Shown here piece after piece: positions 51,430 through 60,819 of a DNA stretch of 64,000 nt; the first letter of the stretch is position 1; each line of letters opens with the position of its first letter. Position numbers and translations under genes: made by a program. This stretch comes from Rhodoluna lacicola. Lineage in GTDB: Bacteria; Actinomycetota; Actinomycetes; Actinomycetales; Microbacteriaceae. The stretch lies in assembly GCF_000699505.1 (NCBI RefSeq), contig NZ_CP007490.1, forward strand, positions 372,001 through 436,000. Reading direction: 5' to 3'. Below the pieces are notes generated by a model. That model searched no databases and was not told the origin of the DNA. It was given only the letters and a program-made list of their open reading frames with translations.

Positions 51430-52746
51430 GTGCAGGAATACCGCCCACTACGCGTTGCCTTACTAGGCGCCGGCTCAGTCGGATCTCAAGTAGCGCGACT
51501 TCTAATTGAAAATAAGGCTGAACTCGCAGCACGTGTTGGTGCAGAGCTGGAGCTCATCGGTGTTGTTGTTCGCGACATTGATAAAGCTGTGAAGGCTGGT
51601 GTGCCAAGGCAGTTGCTTACCACTGAGGCTGAAGATGTGATTGTTAGCGCGGACATCGTGATTGAAGTCATGGGTGGCATTGAGCCGGCTAGAACATATA
51701 TTTTGCAAGCGCTGAATTCAGGTTCAGATGTAATTACCGCAAACAAGGCTTTGTTGGCCACACACGGAACAGAGTTGTTTGACGCGGCCGAGCAAGTTGG
51801 CGCACAGCTCTACTTTGAGGCTGCTGTTGCTGGAGCCATTCCTATTATTCGCCCGCTGCGCGAATCGCTAGCCGGAGACAAAGTCAATCGCATCATGGGT
51901 ATTGTCAACGGTTCAACAAACTACATTCTTGATCGCATGGATACTGAGGGTCTTAGCCTTGAGGCAGCCATGGCAGAGGCCACTGAACTTGGATATCTTG
52001 AGGCAGATCCAAGCCTTGACGTTGAAGGTTATGACGCGGCGCAAAAAGCGGCCATCCTTGCCTCGCTGGCGTTTCACACCGAGGTTCCGTTGGACAAGGT
52101 ATACCGCGAGGGAATTACAAAAATTACCGCGGCGCAAATGGAAGCTGCTAAGCGCGACGGCTACGTCATTAAGATCTTGGCGATTGCCGAACGCATCCCG
52201 GCAAATGGTGGCGAGGCAGGTGTTGCCGTTCGCGTTCACCCGGTTTTGATTGATCGCAAACACCCGCTTGGTGCAGTTCGCGGAGCTTTCAACGCTGTAT
52301 TCGTTGAAGCCGAAGCTGCGGGCGAATTAATGTTCTACGGCGCTGGTGCCGGTGGCGTGCAAACTGCTTCGGCGGTCTTGGGTGACCTCGTCTCCGCCGC
52401 TAAGCGTCACGTTGCCGGTGGGCCGGGTCTTGCCGACTCAGTGCACGCAAACTTGCCTGTCTTGCCAATTGATCGCGTGCACACTCGCTACCAAGTCACT
52501 CTAGAAGTCACAGACCAACCTGGTGTGCTGGCCAAGATTGCTAATACATTCTCTGCTGGCAATGTTTCAATTGAAACTGTCGAGCAGTCAGTGCGTCAAG
52601 ACGGCGGCAAGCGCAGCAAGACCGCTACCCTCGAGGTAGGAACCCATTCAGCCACCGATGCAGAACTCAGCGCAGTTGTTAAAGCACTCGCCGCCAGTGA
52701 GTCGGTTGAATCAATTACTTCAGTAATCCGAGTAGAAGGAATCTAA
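51430..52746 (+). CDS. hom: homoserine dehydrogenase
   Basis: A 438-residue enzyme reducing aspartate semialdehyde to homoserine. It has an N-terminal NAD(P) fold (LLGAGSVGSQVA), VTANKALLA with the catalytic-region Lys, GIVNGSTNYIL, and a C-terminal ACT domain (about 350-435), the probable threonine sensor. GTG start 2 nt after lysA; the stop overlaps the thrC ATG. Confidence 0.95.
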   Translation: MQEYRPLRVALLGAGSVGSQVARLLIENKAELAARVGAELELIGVVVRDIDKAVKAGVPRQLLTTEAEDVIVSADIVIEVMGGIEPARTYILQALNSGSDVITANKALLATHGTELFDAAEQVGAQLYFEAAVAGAIPIIRPLRESLAGDKVNRIMGIVNGSTNYILDRMDTEGLSLEAAMAEATELGYLEADPSLDVEGYDAAQKAAILASLAFHTEVPLDKVYREGITKITAAQMEAAKRDGYVIKILAIAERIPANGGEAGVAVRVHPVLIDRKHPLGAVRGAFNAVFVEAEAAGELMFYGAGAGGVQTASAVLGDLVSAAKRHVAGGPGLADSVHANLPVLPIDRVHTRYQVTLEVTDQPGVLAKIANTFSAGNVSIETVEQSVRQDGGKRSKTATLEVGTHSATDAELSAVVKALAASESVESITSVIRVEGI

Positions 52747-53825
52747 TGGCACACCAGTGGCGCGGAGTTATTCGCGAATACATCGATCGACTGGATATTT
52801 CTAGCGACAACCCAGTGATCACATTGGGTGAGGGTGGTACCCCATTAGTAGAAGCCCCTGCTCTGGCAAAGTTGGTGGGCGCAGAGCGTGTGCTGCTAAA
52901 GGTTGAGGGCATGAACCCAACCGGTTCGTTCAAGGACCGCGGCATGACCATGGCCGTTTCAAAAGCGGTGGGTCACGGTGCTCAGGCTGTTATTGCGGCG
53001 TCAACCGGAAACACTTCAGCTTCGGCGGCGGCATACGCTGCGGCTGCTGGAATTCAGTCGGTTGTGCTGGTGCCAAAAGGAAAAATTTCTCTGGGCAAGT
53101 TGTCCCAGGCCGTCGCTCACAAGTCTCAAATTCTGCAGGTGAAGGGTAACTTTGACGATTGCCTGGATCTTGCTCGTGCTCTAAGTGAGAACTACCCAGT
53201 GCACCTGGTGAACTCTGTGAACCCAGATCGCATCGAAGGTCAAAAGACCGGAGCCTTTGAGGTAGTTGACTCACTTGGCTTTGCACCTGACTTCCACGTG
53301 CTGCCAGTTGGAAACGCCGGAAACTACACCGCTTATTCAAAGGGTTATCAAGAAGACGTGCAGGCCGGTCGCATCAAGTCAATGCCAAAGATGTGGGGAT
53401 TCCAGGCTGAGGGTTCAGCGCCGTTCAGTTTTGGCAATCCAGTGAAGAAGCCTGACACAATCGCAACTGCAATTCGTATCGGCAACCCGGCTTCTTACGA
53501 TCTAGCTCTTGCAGCGCGCGAGGCATCGGGTGGTCAATTTGGATTTGTGTCTGACAAAGAAATTCTTTGGATGCACCGATTCTTGTCAAACGAGGCTGGC
53601 GTTTTTGTTGAGCCATCTTCTGCAACTGGTGCAGCCGGTTTGTTCAAGCACTCTAAGAAGGGTGAGGTTCCTGCTGGCTCAACCATCGTTGTTACTGTTA
53701 CCGGTCACGGTTTGAAGGATCCAATGTGGGCGCTGAAGGACGAGCGCGGCAAGGGTATCAAGCCGCAGGCGGTTCCTAATCGAGTTGAAGCAGTTGCCGA
53801 ACGCCTAGGACTATCAAAGAAGTAA
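52746..53825 (+). CDS. thrC: threonine synthase
   Basis: A 359-residue PLP enzyme for the last step of threonine synthesis. PLP-binding Lys63 lies in PTGSFKDRG; STGNTSASAAAYAA and the PVGNAGN phosphate loop are intact. It is translationally coupled to hom and followed by thrB after 2 nt. Confidence 0.96.
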   Translation: MAHQWRGVIREYIDRLDISSDNPVITLGEGGTPLVEAPALAKLVGAERVLLKVEGMNPTGSFKDRGMTMAVSKAVGHGAQAVIAASTGNTSASAAAYAAAAGIQSVVLVPKGKISLGKLSQAVAHKSQILQVKGNFDDCLDLARALSENYPVHLVNSVNPDRIEGQKTGAFEVVDSLGFAPDFHVLPVGNAGNYTAYSKGYQEDVQAGRIKSMPKMWGFQAEGSAPFSFGNPVKKPDTIATAIRIGNPASYDLALAAREASGGQFGFVSDKEILWMHRFLSNEAGVFVEPSSATGAAGLFKHSKKGEVPAGSTIVVTVTGHGLKDPMWALKDERGKGIKPQAVPNRVEAVAERLGLSKK

Positions 53826-53827
53826 AT

Positions 53828-54748
53828 ATGAACTCTCTAATCGGCAGAAAAGTTACGGTCAAGGTTCCGGCCACATCGGCGAACCTTGGTCCGGGCTTTG
53901 ACACGCTTGGCATGGCCTTGTCTTACTACGACGAGTTAATTGTTGAAGCTGTTGCCGGCAGCGGGGCGGTGGTGGAAGTTATTGGTGAGGGTGCGGGTGA
54001 AGTCGCAACCGATAGCAGCAACCTCGTGGTTAAGTCATTGGCTTTCACCTTTGAAAAATTTGGTCAGAAAGTTCCGGGCCTAAAGCTGACCGCGCACAAC
54101 ATCATTCCGCACGGTCGAGGCATGGGCTCATCTGGTGCTGCAGTTGTTTCTGGCATTGTTGCAGCCAAAGGTCTACTTGAGGGAATAGTAAAAATCAGCG
54201 ATCAAGAATTGCTGACAATCGCGACTGAGCTAGAAGGCCACCCAGATAACGTGGCACCTGCGCTTTTTGGTGGACTTACCATCGCGTGGGAAGACGAGAC
54301 TGGTCCGCATCACAAAAAACTTTTCGTTCACCGCGGAGTATCACCGCTTGAATTAGTGCCGAATCACAAGATGTCAACCGCATTGGCGCGCTCGCTTCAG
54401 CCAGATTCTGTTCCACACGATGATGCTGTTTTCAACGTCTCTCGCTCGGCACTGCTAATTGCCGCTCTGACTCAGAGTCCAGAGCTTCTGTTGGCGGCAA
54501 CCGAGGACCGTCTGCACCAGGATTACCGTGCCGCAGCCATGCCTGAGACCGACTCAATTGTGAAACTTATGCGCGAACACGGCCATGCGGCGGTGGTTTC
54601 CGGAGCTGGCCCATCGGTGTTGGTATTGGCTAGCGACCCGGCTCAGCGCCTAGAAGCAGCTAAATTGGCCGCCAAGCACTATCCACAGTGGAAGGCATTG
54701 CTTTTGGCTGTGGACTTCAAAGGTGCTACAGTTGCGTTGCACCAATAA
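53828..54748 (+). CDS. thrB: homoserine kinase
   Basis: A 306-residue GHMP kinase that phosphorylates homoserine. ATSANLGPGFDTLGMAL lies at the N-terminus, the ATP loop PHGRGMGSSGAAV near 95, and VVSGAGPSVL near the end. It completes the hom-thrC-thrB block. Confidence 0.95.
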   Translation: MNSLIGRKVTVKVPATSANLGPGFDTLGMALSYYDELIVEAVAGSGAVVEVIGEGAGEVATDSSNLVVKSLAFTFEKFGQKVPGLKLTAHNIIPHGRGMGSSGAAVVSGIVAAKGLLEGIVKISDQELLTIATELEGHPDNVAPALFGGLTIAWEDETGPHHKKLFVHRGVSPLELVPNHKMSTALARSLQPDSVPHDDAVFNVSRSALLIAALTQSPELLLAATEDRLHQDYRAAAMPETDSIVKLMREHGHAAVVSGAGPSVLVLASDPAQRLEAAKLAAKHYPQWKALLLAVDFKGATVALHQ

Positions 54749-54782
54749 TTGGTGAAAATCCCGCAGATCTAAAGCGGTAGCA

Positions 54783-54829
54783 GCATGTTCAAAACATGCA
54801 TGCAGTGACTCTCTAAGTAAAACAGTCAC
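54783..54829 (+). promoter_or_regulatory. two hairpins in the rho leader
   Basis: GCATGTT/AACATGC (3-nt loop, 54783-54799) is followed by GTGACT/AGTCAC (13-nt loop, 54805-54829). They fill part of the 113-nt thrB-rho gap. Neither has a T-run, so they are leader structures rather than classic terminators. Confidence 0.45.
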
Positions 54830-54861
54830 GAATATCTCCTAAGAAAGAGAAATCAATAAAC

Positions 54862-56517
54862 ATGGATGAAATCCAGGAAACCGCTCCGGTCAAAAAGTCT
54901 CGTCGCGTAGTCGCAGACGGTTCAGCTTCCGCAGAGAAGACCGAAGCCCCTAAGAAGACCAACCGCGCCAAGGCTGTAAAGGCTGATGCGGCAGAACCTA
55001 AAGCCGAGAAGGTAGTAGCCGAGAAGTCAGCCGATGCTGGCGAGTCTCGTTCAGCCGACTCTGGCGAATCAAGCGAGCGTACCGGTGGCAACAACCGCAA
55101 CCGTAACCGCAACCGGAATCGTAATTCGGGCGAAGGCCGCGAGCAGCGCGAGGGCGGCGAAGAGAATTCAAACCGCGAGAACTCCACTCGTGACAATTCA
55201 ACTAGAGACAATGACTCACGCAACGAGCGCGACTTCAATGACGAGCGTCGTGGCAACAACCGCAACCGCAACCGCAACCGCGATCGCTACCGTGATCGTG
55301 ACAATCGCGGACGTCGCGGCGGCAACAACCAGCACGATGAGATCGAGCCGGAAATTTCTCCAGATGACGTACTAGTTCCAGTTGCCGGAATCTTGGACGT
55401 ACTAGACAATTACGCATTCGTTCGCACCAGCGGTTACCTGCCTGGCCCTAACGATGTTTACGTTTCACTTGGTCAGGTTAAGAAGTACAACCTGCGCAAG
55501 GGTGACGCAGTTGTTGGTTCAATTCGTCAGCCTCGCGAGGGCGAAGGCCAAGGCCGTTCAAAGTTCAACGCAATTGTTCGCATTGAGTCAATCAACGGAC
55601 TTACCGTTGAGCAGGCTGCTACTCGTGTTGAGTTCGGCAAGCTAACTCCGCTTTACCCACAGACCCGCTTGCGTCTAGAGACAGAACCAAACAAACTAAG
55701 CACTCGAATCATCGACTTGGTTTCTCCAATCGGTAAGGGCCAGCGTGGTCTGATTGTGTCTCCGCCAAAGGCCGGTAAGACTCTGGTTCTGCAGGCCATT
55801 GCCAACTCGATCGCCGTCAACAACCCAGAGGTTCACCTAATGGTTGTGCTTGTTGATGAGCGCCCTGAGGAAGTTACCGATATGCAGCGCACCGTTAAGG
55901 GTGAAGTTATCGCTTCTACTTTTGACCGTCCAGCAGAGGATCACACCACCGTTGCTGAGCTAGCCATTGAGCGCGCAAAGCGCTTGGTTGAACTTGGTCA
56001 CGACGTAGTAGTTCTACTTGACTCAATTACCCGTCTTGGACGCGCTTACAACTTGAGCGCACCAGCATCTGGCCGAATTCTTTCAGGTGGTGTTGATTCA
56101 TCAGCACTGTATCCACCAAAGCGTTTCTTTGGTGCCGCTAGAAACATCGAGGATGGTGGCTCGCTTACCATTCTTGCCACTGCTCTAGTTGAGACCGGTT
56201 CAAAGATGGATGAGGTTATCTTCGAAGAGTTCAAGGGAACCGGAAACATGGAACTTCGTTTGTCTCGCTCTCTTGCTGACAAGCGAATCTTCCCTGCGGT
56301 TGATGTAAACGCGTCAGGTACTCGCCGCGAAGAAATGCTAATGAACCCAGACGAAACCAAGATTGTTTGGAAGCTTCGTCGCGCACTTGCGGGTCTTGAG
56401 CAGCAGCAGGCCCTTGAACTCGTGCTTAGCCGCCTAAAGGAAACCTCTTCAAACGTTGAGTTCCTTATGCAGGTTCAAAAGTCAATGCCAGTTCCAACCG
56501 GCTCTGACTCGGAGTAA
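54862..56517 (+). CDS. rho: transcription termination factor Rho
   Basis: A 551-residue hexameric RNA helicase. A long, charged, Arg/Asn-rich N-terminal tail (about 1-165, with RNRNRNRNRN runs) is followed by the cold-shock-like RNA-binding domain (about 168-245) and the ATPase with Walker A PPKAGKT at 301-307 and LLDSITRLGRA. The usual N-terminal Rho_N three-helix domain is not evident: the frame opens directly with a KKSRR-type tail and no upstream start exists. AAAGAG lies about 12 nt before the ATG. Confidence 0.95.
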   Translation: MDEIQETAPVKKSRRVVADGSASAEKTEAPKKTNRAKAVKADAAEPKAEKVVAEKSADAGESRSADSGESSERTGGNNRNRNRNRNRNSGEGREQREGGEENSNRENSTRDNSTRDNDSRNERDFNDERRGNNRNRNRNRDRYRDRDNRGRRGGNNQHDEIEPEISPDDVLVPVAGILDVLDNYAFVRTSGYLPGPNDVYVSLGQVKKYNLRKGDAVVGSIRQPREGEGQGRSKFNAIVRIESINGLTVEQAATRVEFGKLTPLYPQTRLRLETEPNKLSTRIIDLVSPIGKGQRGLIVSPPKAGKTLVLQAIANSIAVNNPEVHLMVVLVDERPEEVTDMQRTVKGEVIASTFDRPAEDHTTVAELAIERAKRLVELGHDVVVLLDSITRLGRAYNLSAPASGRILSGGVDSSALYPPKRFFGAARNIEDGGSLTILATALVETGSKMDEVIFEEFKGTGNMELRLSRSLADKRIFPAVDVNASGTRREEMLMNPDETKIVWKLRRALAGLEQQQALELVLSRLKETSSNVEFLMQVQKSMPVPTGSDSE

Positions 56518-56521
56518 TTAA

Positions 56522-57604
56522 TTGCTCGATTCGGTTCAACCTCTCTTAGCTGAGCACACGGAACTTCAGACCAAGCTGTCTGACCCGGCGCTGCACGGCA
56601 ATCCTGCCCTTGCCAAAAAACTCAACCGCCGATACGCGGAGCTAAGTGCGATCGTTGCTGCTTACAACAACGTGCTGTCGCTGACTGAGGATGTAAAAGC
56701 GGCTAAAGAGCTGGCAAAAGAAGACGAGATGTTCGCCGAAGAAGCAACTCTTAACGAGGAGCGATTGACTGCGGCGCAAGAAAAACTTCGCCGACTTTTG
56801 ATTCCTCGTGACCCCGATGACGGCCGCGATGTAATTATGGAAATCAAAGCCGGTGAAGGTGGCGCTGAATCTGCACTTTTCGCTGCAGACTTGCTGCGCA
56901 TGTACATTCAGTACGCCAACTCAAAGGGTTGGAAGACTGAAATTCTTGACAAAAATGAATCTGATTTGGGTGGAATCAAAGACATTCAATTGGCGATCAA
57001 GGGAAACTCAACTGACCCAGCACAGGGTGTGCACGCACATCTGAAATATGAGGGTGGAGTGCACCGCGTTCAGCGAGTACCGGCAACTGAAACTCAAGGT
57101 CGAATTCACACTTCAGCAGCAGGCGTTCTGGTTTTCCCTGAAGTGGACGAACCAGAAGAAGTTGAGATCAGCCAGAACGACTTGCGCATCGACGTTTATC
57201 GATCATCTGGTCCAGGCGGTCAGTCGGTCAACACTACTGACTCAGCGGTTCGCATTACGCACTTGCCAACGGGAATTACCGTGGCCATGCAAAACGAAAA
57301 ATCCCAGCTGCAAAATCGTGAAGCTGCTATGCGAGTTTTGCGCGCACGTATCCTTGCTGCGCAGCAAGAGGCAATTGAGGCTGAGCAATCTGCAGCGCGC
57401 AAATCTCAGGTCAAATCTGTTGACCGCTCAGAGCGCATTCGCACTTACAACTACCCAGAGAATCGCATTGCCGATCACCGCACTGGCTATAAGGCATACA
57501 ACCTTGATGCCGTTATGGACGGTGCACTTGAGCCGGTGATTCAGTCTGCGATTCAGATGGATGAAGAGTCGCGACTAGCAGCACTCGGCGACGAAAAGAA
57601 GTAA
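56522..57604 (+). CDS. prfA: peptide chain release factor 1
   Basis: A 360-residue class I release factor reading UAA and UAG. The stop-codon recognition tripeptide Pro187-Ala-Thr189 and the catalytic Gly232-Gly-Gln234 loop are intact. TTG at 56522 has GGAG 7 nt upstream, overlapping the end of rho. The modifying enzyme prmC follows after 4 nt. Confidence 0.96.
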   Translation: MLDSVQPLLAEHTELQTKLSDPALHGNPALAKKLNRRYAELSAIVAAYNNVLSLTEDVKAAKELAKEDEMFAEEATLNEERLTAAQEKLRRLLIPRDPDDGRDVIMEIKAGEGGAESALFAADLLRMYIQYANSKGWKTEILDKNESDLGGIKDIQLAIKGNSTDPAQGVHAHLKYEGGVHRVQRVPATETQGRIHTSAAGVLVFPEVDEPEEVEISQNDLRIDVYRSSGPGGQSVNTTDSAVRITHLPTGITVAMQNEKSQLQNREAAMRVLRARILAAQQEAIEAEQSAARKSQVKSVDRSERIRTYNYPENRIADHRTGYKAYNLDAVMDGALEPVIQSAIQMDEESRLAALGDEKK

Positions 57605-57608
57605 AACT

Positions 57609-58463
57609 ATGTTGCTGCGCGATTTAGTAGAGCATGCGGCAAAACGCTTTGAAGAGGCTGGAATAAGTTCTGCCACGGTTGATGCCGAACTTCTAGCCGG
57701 GTATGTGCTTGGACTAAGTCGCGGTGGCGTGCAAAGTGAGATTTTTCGCGGAGCGGAGCTCACGGAATCTCAATCCGAAAAACTTACTGAGCTTTATGGG
57801 CGACGCCACCGTCGAGAACCGCTGCAGCACATCACCGGTGCGGCCTACTTCAGAAATCTAGAACTTCAGGTTGGCAAAGGTGTTTTTGTTCCGCGGCCGG
57901 AAACAGAGTTCGTCGCACAATTGGCAATTGACGCTCTGCAAACATTTGAACCCGGTGCGCGGATTGCCGTTGATCTTGGAACCGGCTCTGGTGCCATCGC
58001 TTTAGCCATGGCAACGGAAGTGCCTGACTCAATTATTTACGCTGTAGAAAAATCTTCTGATGCCATGCCTTTCACAAGCAAGAATTTTGAAACCTACGGT
58101 GCTGCAAATGCAACCCTCAGGCATGGCGACCTAGCTGATGCATTCCCAGAGCTTGATGGCACTGTTTCGGTAGTTGCATCCAACCCGCCTTACATTCCAA
58201 GTGCCGCAGTTCCTCGCGACATTGAGGTAAATCTTCACGATCCTGATTTAGCGCTTTACGGAGGCGAAGACGGTATGCAGGTCATGCATCTGGTTTCGGC
58301 TGCGGCCAGGAGGCTGTTGCAAATCGGCGGAACCTTGGTCGTTGAGCACGCAGACTCACAAGCCGCTCAGGTGTGTCAACTACTATTGGCTGATGGATGG
58401 CGACAAGTCCAGAGTCACCAGGATTTGACCGCAAGAGACCGAGCGGTCACCGCCATCAAGTAA
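57609..58463 (+). CDS. prmC: release factor glutamine methyltransferase
   Basis: A 284-residue class I methyltransferase that methylates the Gln of the release-factor GGQ loop, here Gln234 of the adjacent PrfA. PRPETE precedes the SAM motif VDLGTGSGAIALAM; the catalytic NPPY is at 192-195. Normal length. Confidence 0.95.
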   Translation: MLLRDLVEHAAKRFEEAGISSATVDAELLAGYVLGLSRGGVQSEIFRGAELTESQSEKLTELYGRRHRREPLQHITGAAYFRNLELQVGKGVFVPRPETEFVAQLAIDALQTFEPGARIAVDLGTGSGAIALAMATEVPDSIIYAVEKSSDAMPFTSKNFETYGAANATLRHGDLADAFPELDGTVSVVASNPPYIPSAAVPRDIEVNLHDPDLALYGGEDGMQVMHLVSAAARRLLQIGGTLVVEHADSQAAQVCQLLLADGWRQVQSHQDLTARDRAVTAIK

Positions 58464-58496
58464 TTTGTTTCAGCGCAACGGATAAAGAGGAGCTAG

Positions 58497-59192
58497 ATGT
58501 CGAACCGCATTTACGACTGTTCAATAGACACTGACCTCCTAACCGGCATGCGCCTGGCCAAGGTATCGCTGGGAAGAAACGAACTGGTTGTCGTACCAAC
58601 AGACACCGTTTACGGATTGGCTGCCGATGCGTTCTCGCCAGAGGGTGTGAGAGCACTGCTAGATGCCAAGGGTCGCGGACCTCAGTCTCCGCCACCGGTA
58701 CTTATTGGAACAATTCAAACTCTGCAGGCACTTGCCGAGGATGTTCCCGATGTCGCCAACCGCCTGGCTGCAACTTTTTGGCCCGGCGCGCTGACCATGA
58801 TTTTGAAATCTCAAAGTTCGCTCACCTGGGACCTTGGTGAAACCAAGGGCACGGTTGCTCTTCGCATGCCTGATCACAAGATTGCCTTAGCCCTGCTTCA
58901 AGAGACTGGGCCGCTAGCTGTTTCAAGTGCTAACTTGACTGGTGAACCGGCGGCTACGACTTGCCAACAGGCCGAGTCCTATTTGGGCGATAAAGTGGCG
59001 GTTTATCTTGACGGCGGAAATAGCCCAAAGGGCGAGGCATCCACAATCATCGACCTAACCGATCTTGTAGATAGCTACGACTCAGCCGGAAAGCTAACCA
59101 CCACCGGAAAAATTAAGATTGTTCGACGCGGTGCCCTGAGCGCTGCAAAGATTCGTTCAATCGCTGGCGATCTTCTAGAAGAAAACTTTTAA
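58497..59192 (+). CDS. tsaC: L-threonylcarbamoyladenylate synthase
   Basis: A 231-residue Sua5/YciO/YrdC-family enzyme for the first step of t6A tRNA modification. PTDTVYGLAADAF, KGRGPQSPP and the SSANLTGEPA segment are typical. It is the short form without the Sua5 C-terminal domain. AAAGAGGAG lies just upstream of the ATG. Its product uses threonine made by the upstream genes. Confidence 0.93.
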   Translation: MSNRIYDCSIDTDLLTGMRLAKVSLGRNELVVVPTDTVYGLAADAFSPEGVRALLDAKGRGPQSPPPVLIGTIQTLQALAEDVPDVANRLAATFWPGALTMILKSQSSLTWDLGETKGTVALRMPDHKIALALLQETGPLAVSSANLTGEPAATTCQQAESYLGDKVAVYLDGGNSPKGEASTIIDLTDLVDSYDSAGKLTTTGKIKIVRRGALSAAKIRSIAGDLLEENF

Positions 59193-59194
59193 AA

Positions 59195-60316
59195 GTGCGC
59201 GCCTATTTATTGATGATGGTGATAGCGGCAGCAGTCACCTTCTTCGGTACTTTTGCGGTTCTGCGTTTGGCACACCGATACAAGATCTACCCTCAGATCC
59301 GATCACGCGATGTGCACACCAAACCAACACCAAGACTTGGTGGCATCGCCATGTTTGCCGGATTCCTGATCACAATTGTCATCGCTGGTTTTATTGGTTG
59401 GTTCAAGAGCGTCTACGCCGAGCCTCTGCAAATCATGGCAATTTTGGCGGCCGCATTCTTGATCACGCTGATTGGCTTTTTGGATGATTTGTATGACCTG
59501 GACTGGAGCCTAAAGCTCGCCGGTCAATTCGTAGTTGCCGGAATCTTGGCCTGGCAGGGCGTTCAAATAGTATCGCTGCCGATTGCCGGCTTAACCATCG
59601 GCAGCTTTGGTATTTCGTTCATAGCCACCGTGTTTCTAACGGTGCTCGTGATGAACGCGGTGAATTTCATCGATGGGCTTGATGGCCTTGTTGCCGGAGT
59701 GGTGTTTATCGGGACATCGGTGTTTTTTGCCTACAGCTACGTATTGGCACAGCAAACCTCGCCAACCAACTACTTCAACCTTGCCTCGTTGCTTTCCGCA
59801 ATCGTGATAGGTATGTGCCTTGGTTTCTTGCCCTACAACTGGCACCGAGCCAAGATCTTCATGGGAGATTCAGGAGCCATGTTGCTTGGACTGCTCATGG
59901 CAACCACTGCGCTGACCGTGACCGGGCAAATTGATCCTCAGACAGTCAGTCGGGGAGAGCTAGTGCCGGCCTTCATTCCTTTGATCTTGCCGCTAGCCAT
60001 TTTGATCCTGCCGCTGTTGGACTTTTCACTCGCGGTAGTTCGCCGGCTTCGTGCCGGAAAGTCTCCTTTTGCGGCCGATCGGGAACATTTGCACCACCGC
60101 CTTCAGGATTTTGGTCACACCCACTTAGGTTCGGTTTTGGTCTTTTACGTCTGGACAGCGTTGATTTCAATCAGTTGCCTGCTTTATTTCTTCTGGCCTG
60201 CCTGGGCCGTGATGATTTTCACCGTGATTGGCTTGGCCGGCTGTCTGGTCTTTACCCTTTGGCCACTTATCCAGCGTCGCAAGACCCTCAACTCAGGAGC
60301 ATTCGTAAATGTCTAA
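59195..60316 (+). CDS. wecA: MraY-like undecaprenyl-phosphate GlcNAc-1-phosphate transferase
   Basis: A 373-residue polytopic enzyme (about 11 helices) that attaches a sugar phosphate to the C55 lipid carrier for wall polymer synthesis. TKPTPRLGGIAMF, FLDDLYDLDW, NFIDGLDGLVAG and MGDSGAMLLG are the metal- and substrate-binding motifs; HLHHRLQDFGH is the sugar-specificity loop. GTG at 59195. It overlaps atpI by 8 nt. The same gene precedes the atp operon in mycobacteria. Confidence 0.93.
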   Translation: MRAYLLMMVIAAAVTFFGTFAVLRLAHRYKIYPQIRSRDVHTKPTPRLGGIAMFAGFLITIVIAGFIGWFKSVYAEPLQIMAILAAAFLITLIGFLDDLYDLDWSLKLAGQFVVAGILAWQGVQIVSLPIAGLTIGSFGISFIATVFLTVLVMNAVNFIDGLDGLVAGVVFIGTSVFFAYSYVLAQQTSPTNYFNLASLLSAIVIGMCLGFLPYNWHRAKIFMGDSGAMLLGLLMATTALTVTGQIDPQTVSRGELVPAFIPLILPLAILILPLLDFSLAVVRRLRAGKSPFAADREHLHHRLQDFGHTHLGSVLVFYVWTALISISCLLYFFWPAWAVMIFTVIGLAGCLVFTLWPLIQRRKTLNSGAFVNV

Positions 60317-60713
60317 AGCCTCAAACAATCTATTTACCCGAGTGCTAACCCTGGGCTCGGCTTTGATTGGCGCGATCGCGATTATCGGTGGATTAGTTGG
60401 ATATCTGGTAGCGGGTGCCCCGGGCCTAACCAGTGCCCTGATTGGCGCTGGACTGACTCTGGTGTTTGTCACAATGACGGCCCTTAGCGTTTGGCTTGGC
60501 GGAAAGCTTCCACTGGCAGGTTTTTTTGGGCTGGTACTGGGTGGCTGGTTGGTAAAAATGATTGGCTTTGCCCTGGTGATTGCAAACCTGAAGGGTGCCG
60601 ATTTCATCAATGGTCCGGTGCTTTTTTTCACCCTGGTCGCGGCCATAATTGGCACGCTTGCAGTGGACTCGGTGCTGGTGCTTAAGGCCCGCATTCCCGT
60701 AATTGGCGACTAA
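60309..60713 (+). CDS. atpI: AtpI-like membrane protein
   Basis: A 134-residue protein with four hydrophobic helices, in the position of actinobacterial AtpI between wecA and atpB. Sequence similarity to AtpI is weak, and position carries most of the weight. AtpI assists assembly of the c-ring. Overlaps wecA by 8 nt. Confidence 0.75.
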   Translation: MSKASNNLFTRVLTLGSALIGAIAIIGGLVGYLVAGAPGLTSALIGAGLTLVFVTMTALSVWLGGKLPLAGFFGLVLGGWLVKMIGFALVIANLKGADFINGPVLFFTLVAAIIGTLAVDSVLVLKARIPVIGD

Positions 60714-60819
60714 AAGTTCCTGTTAGGATTGTCGCAAGAACCAAGAAAATTCAAGTTCTTATCCCGTTGTAAATCGCCGCAAGGCTGTCCTCAGTCTTGC
60801 CCCGAAACAGGAGTCCACG

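Noticed and set aside
54813-55277. A 154-codon minus-strand open frame rich in Arg, Leu and Ser
   Set aside because: Antisense of the low-complexity Arg/Asn-rich tail of rho, which keeps reverse frames open. No ribosome site or recognisable domain.
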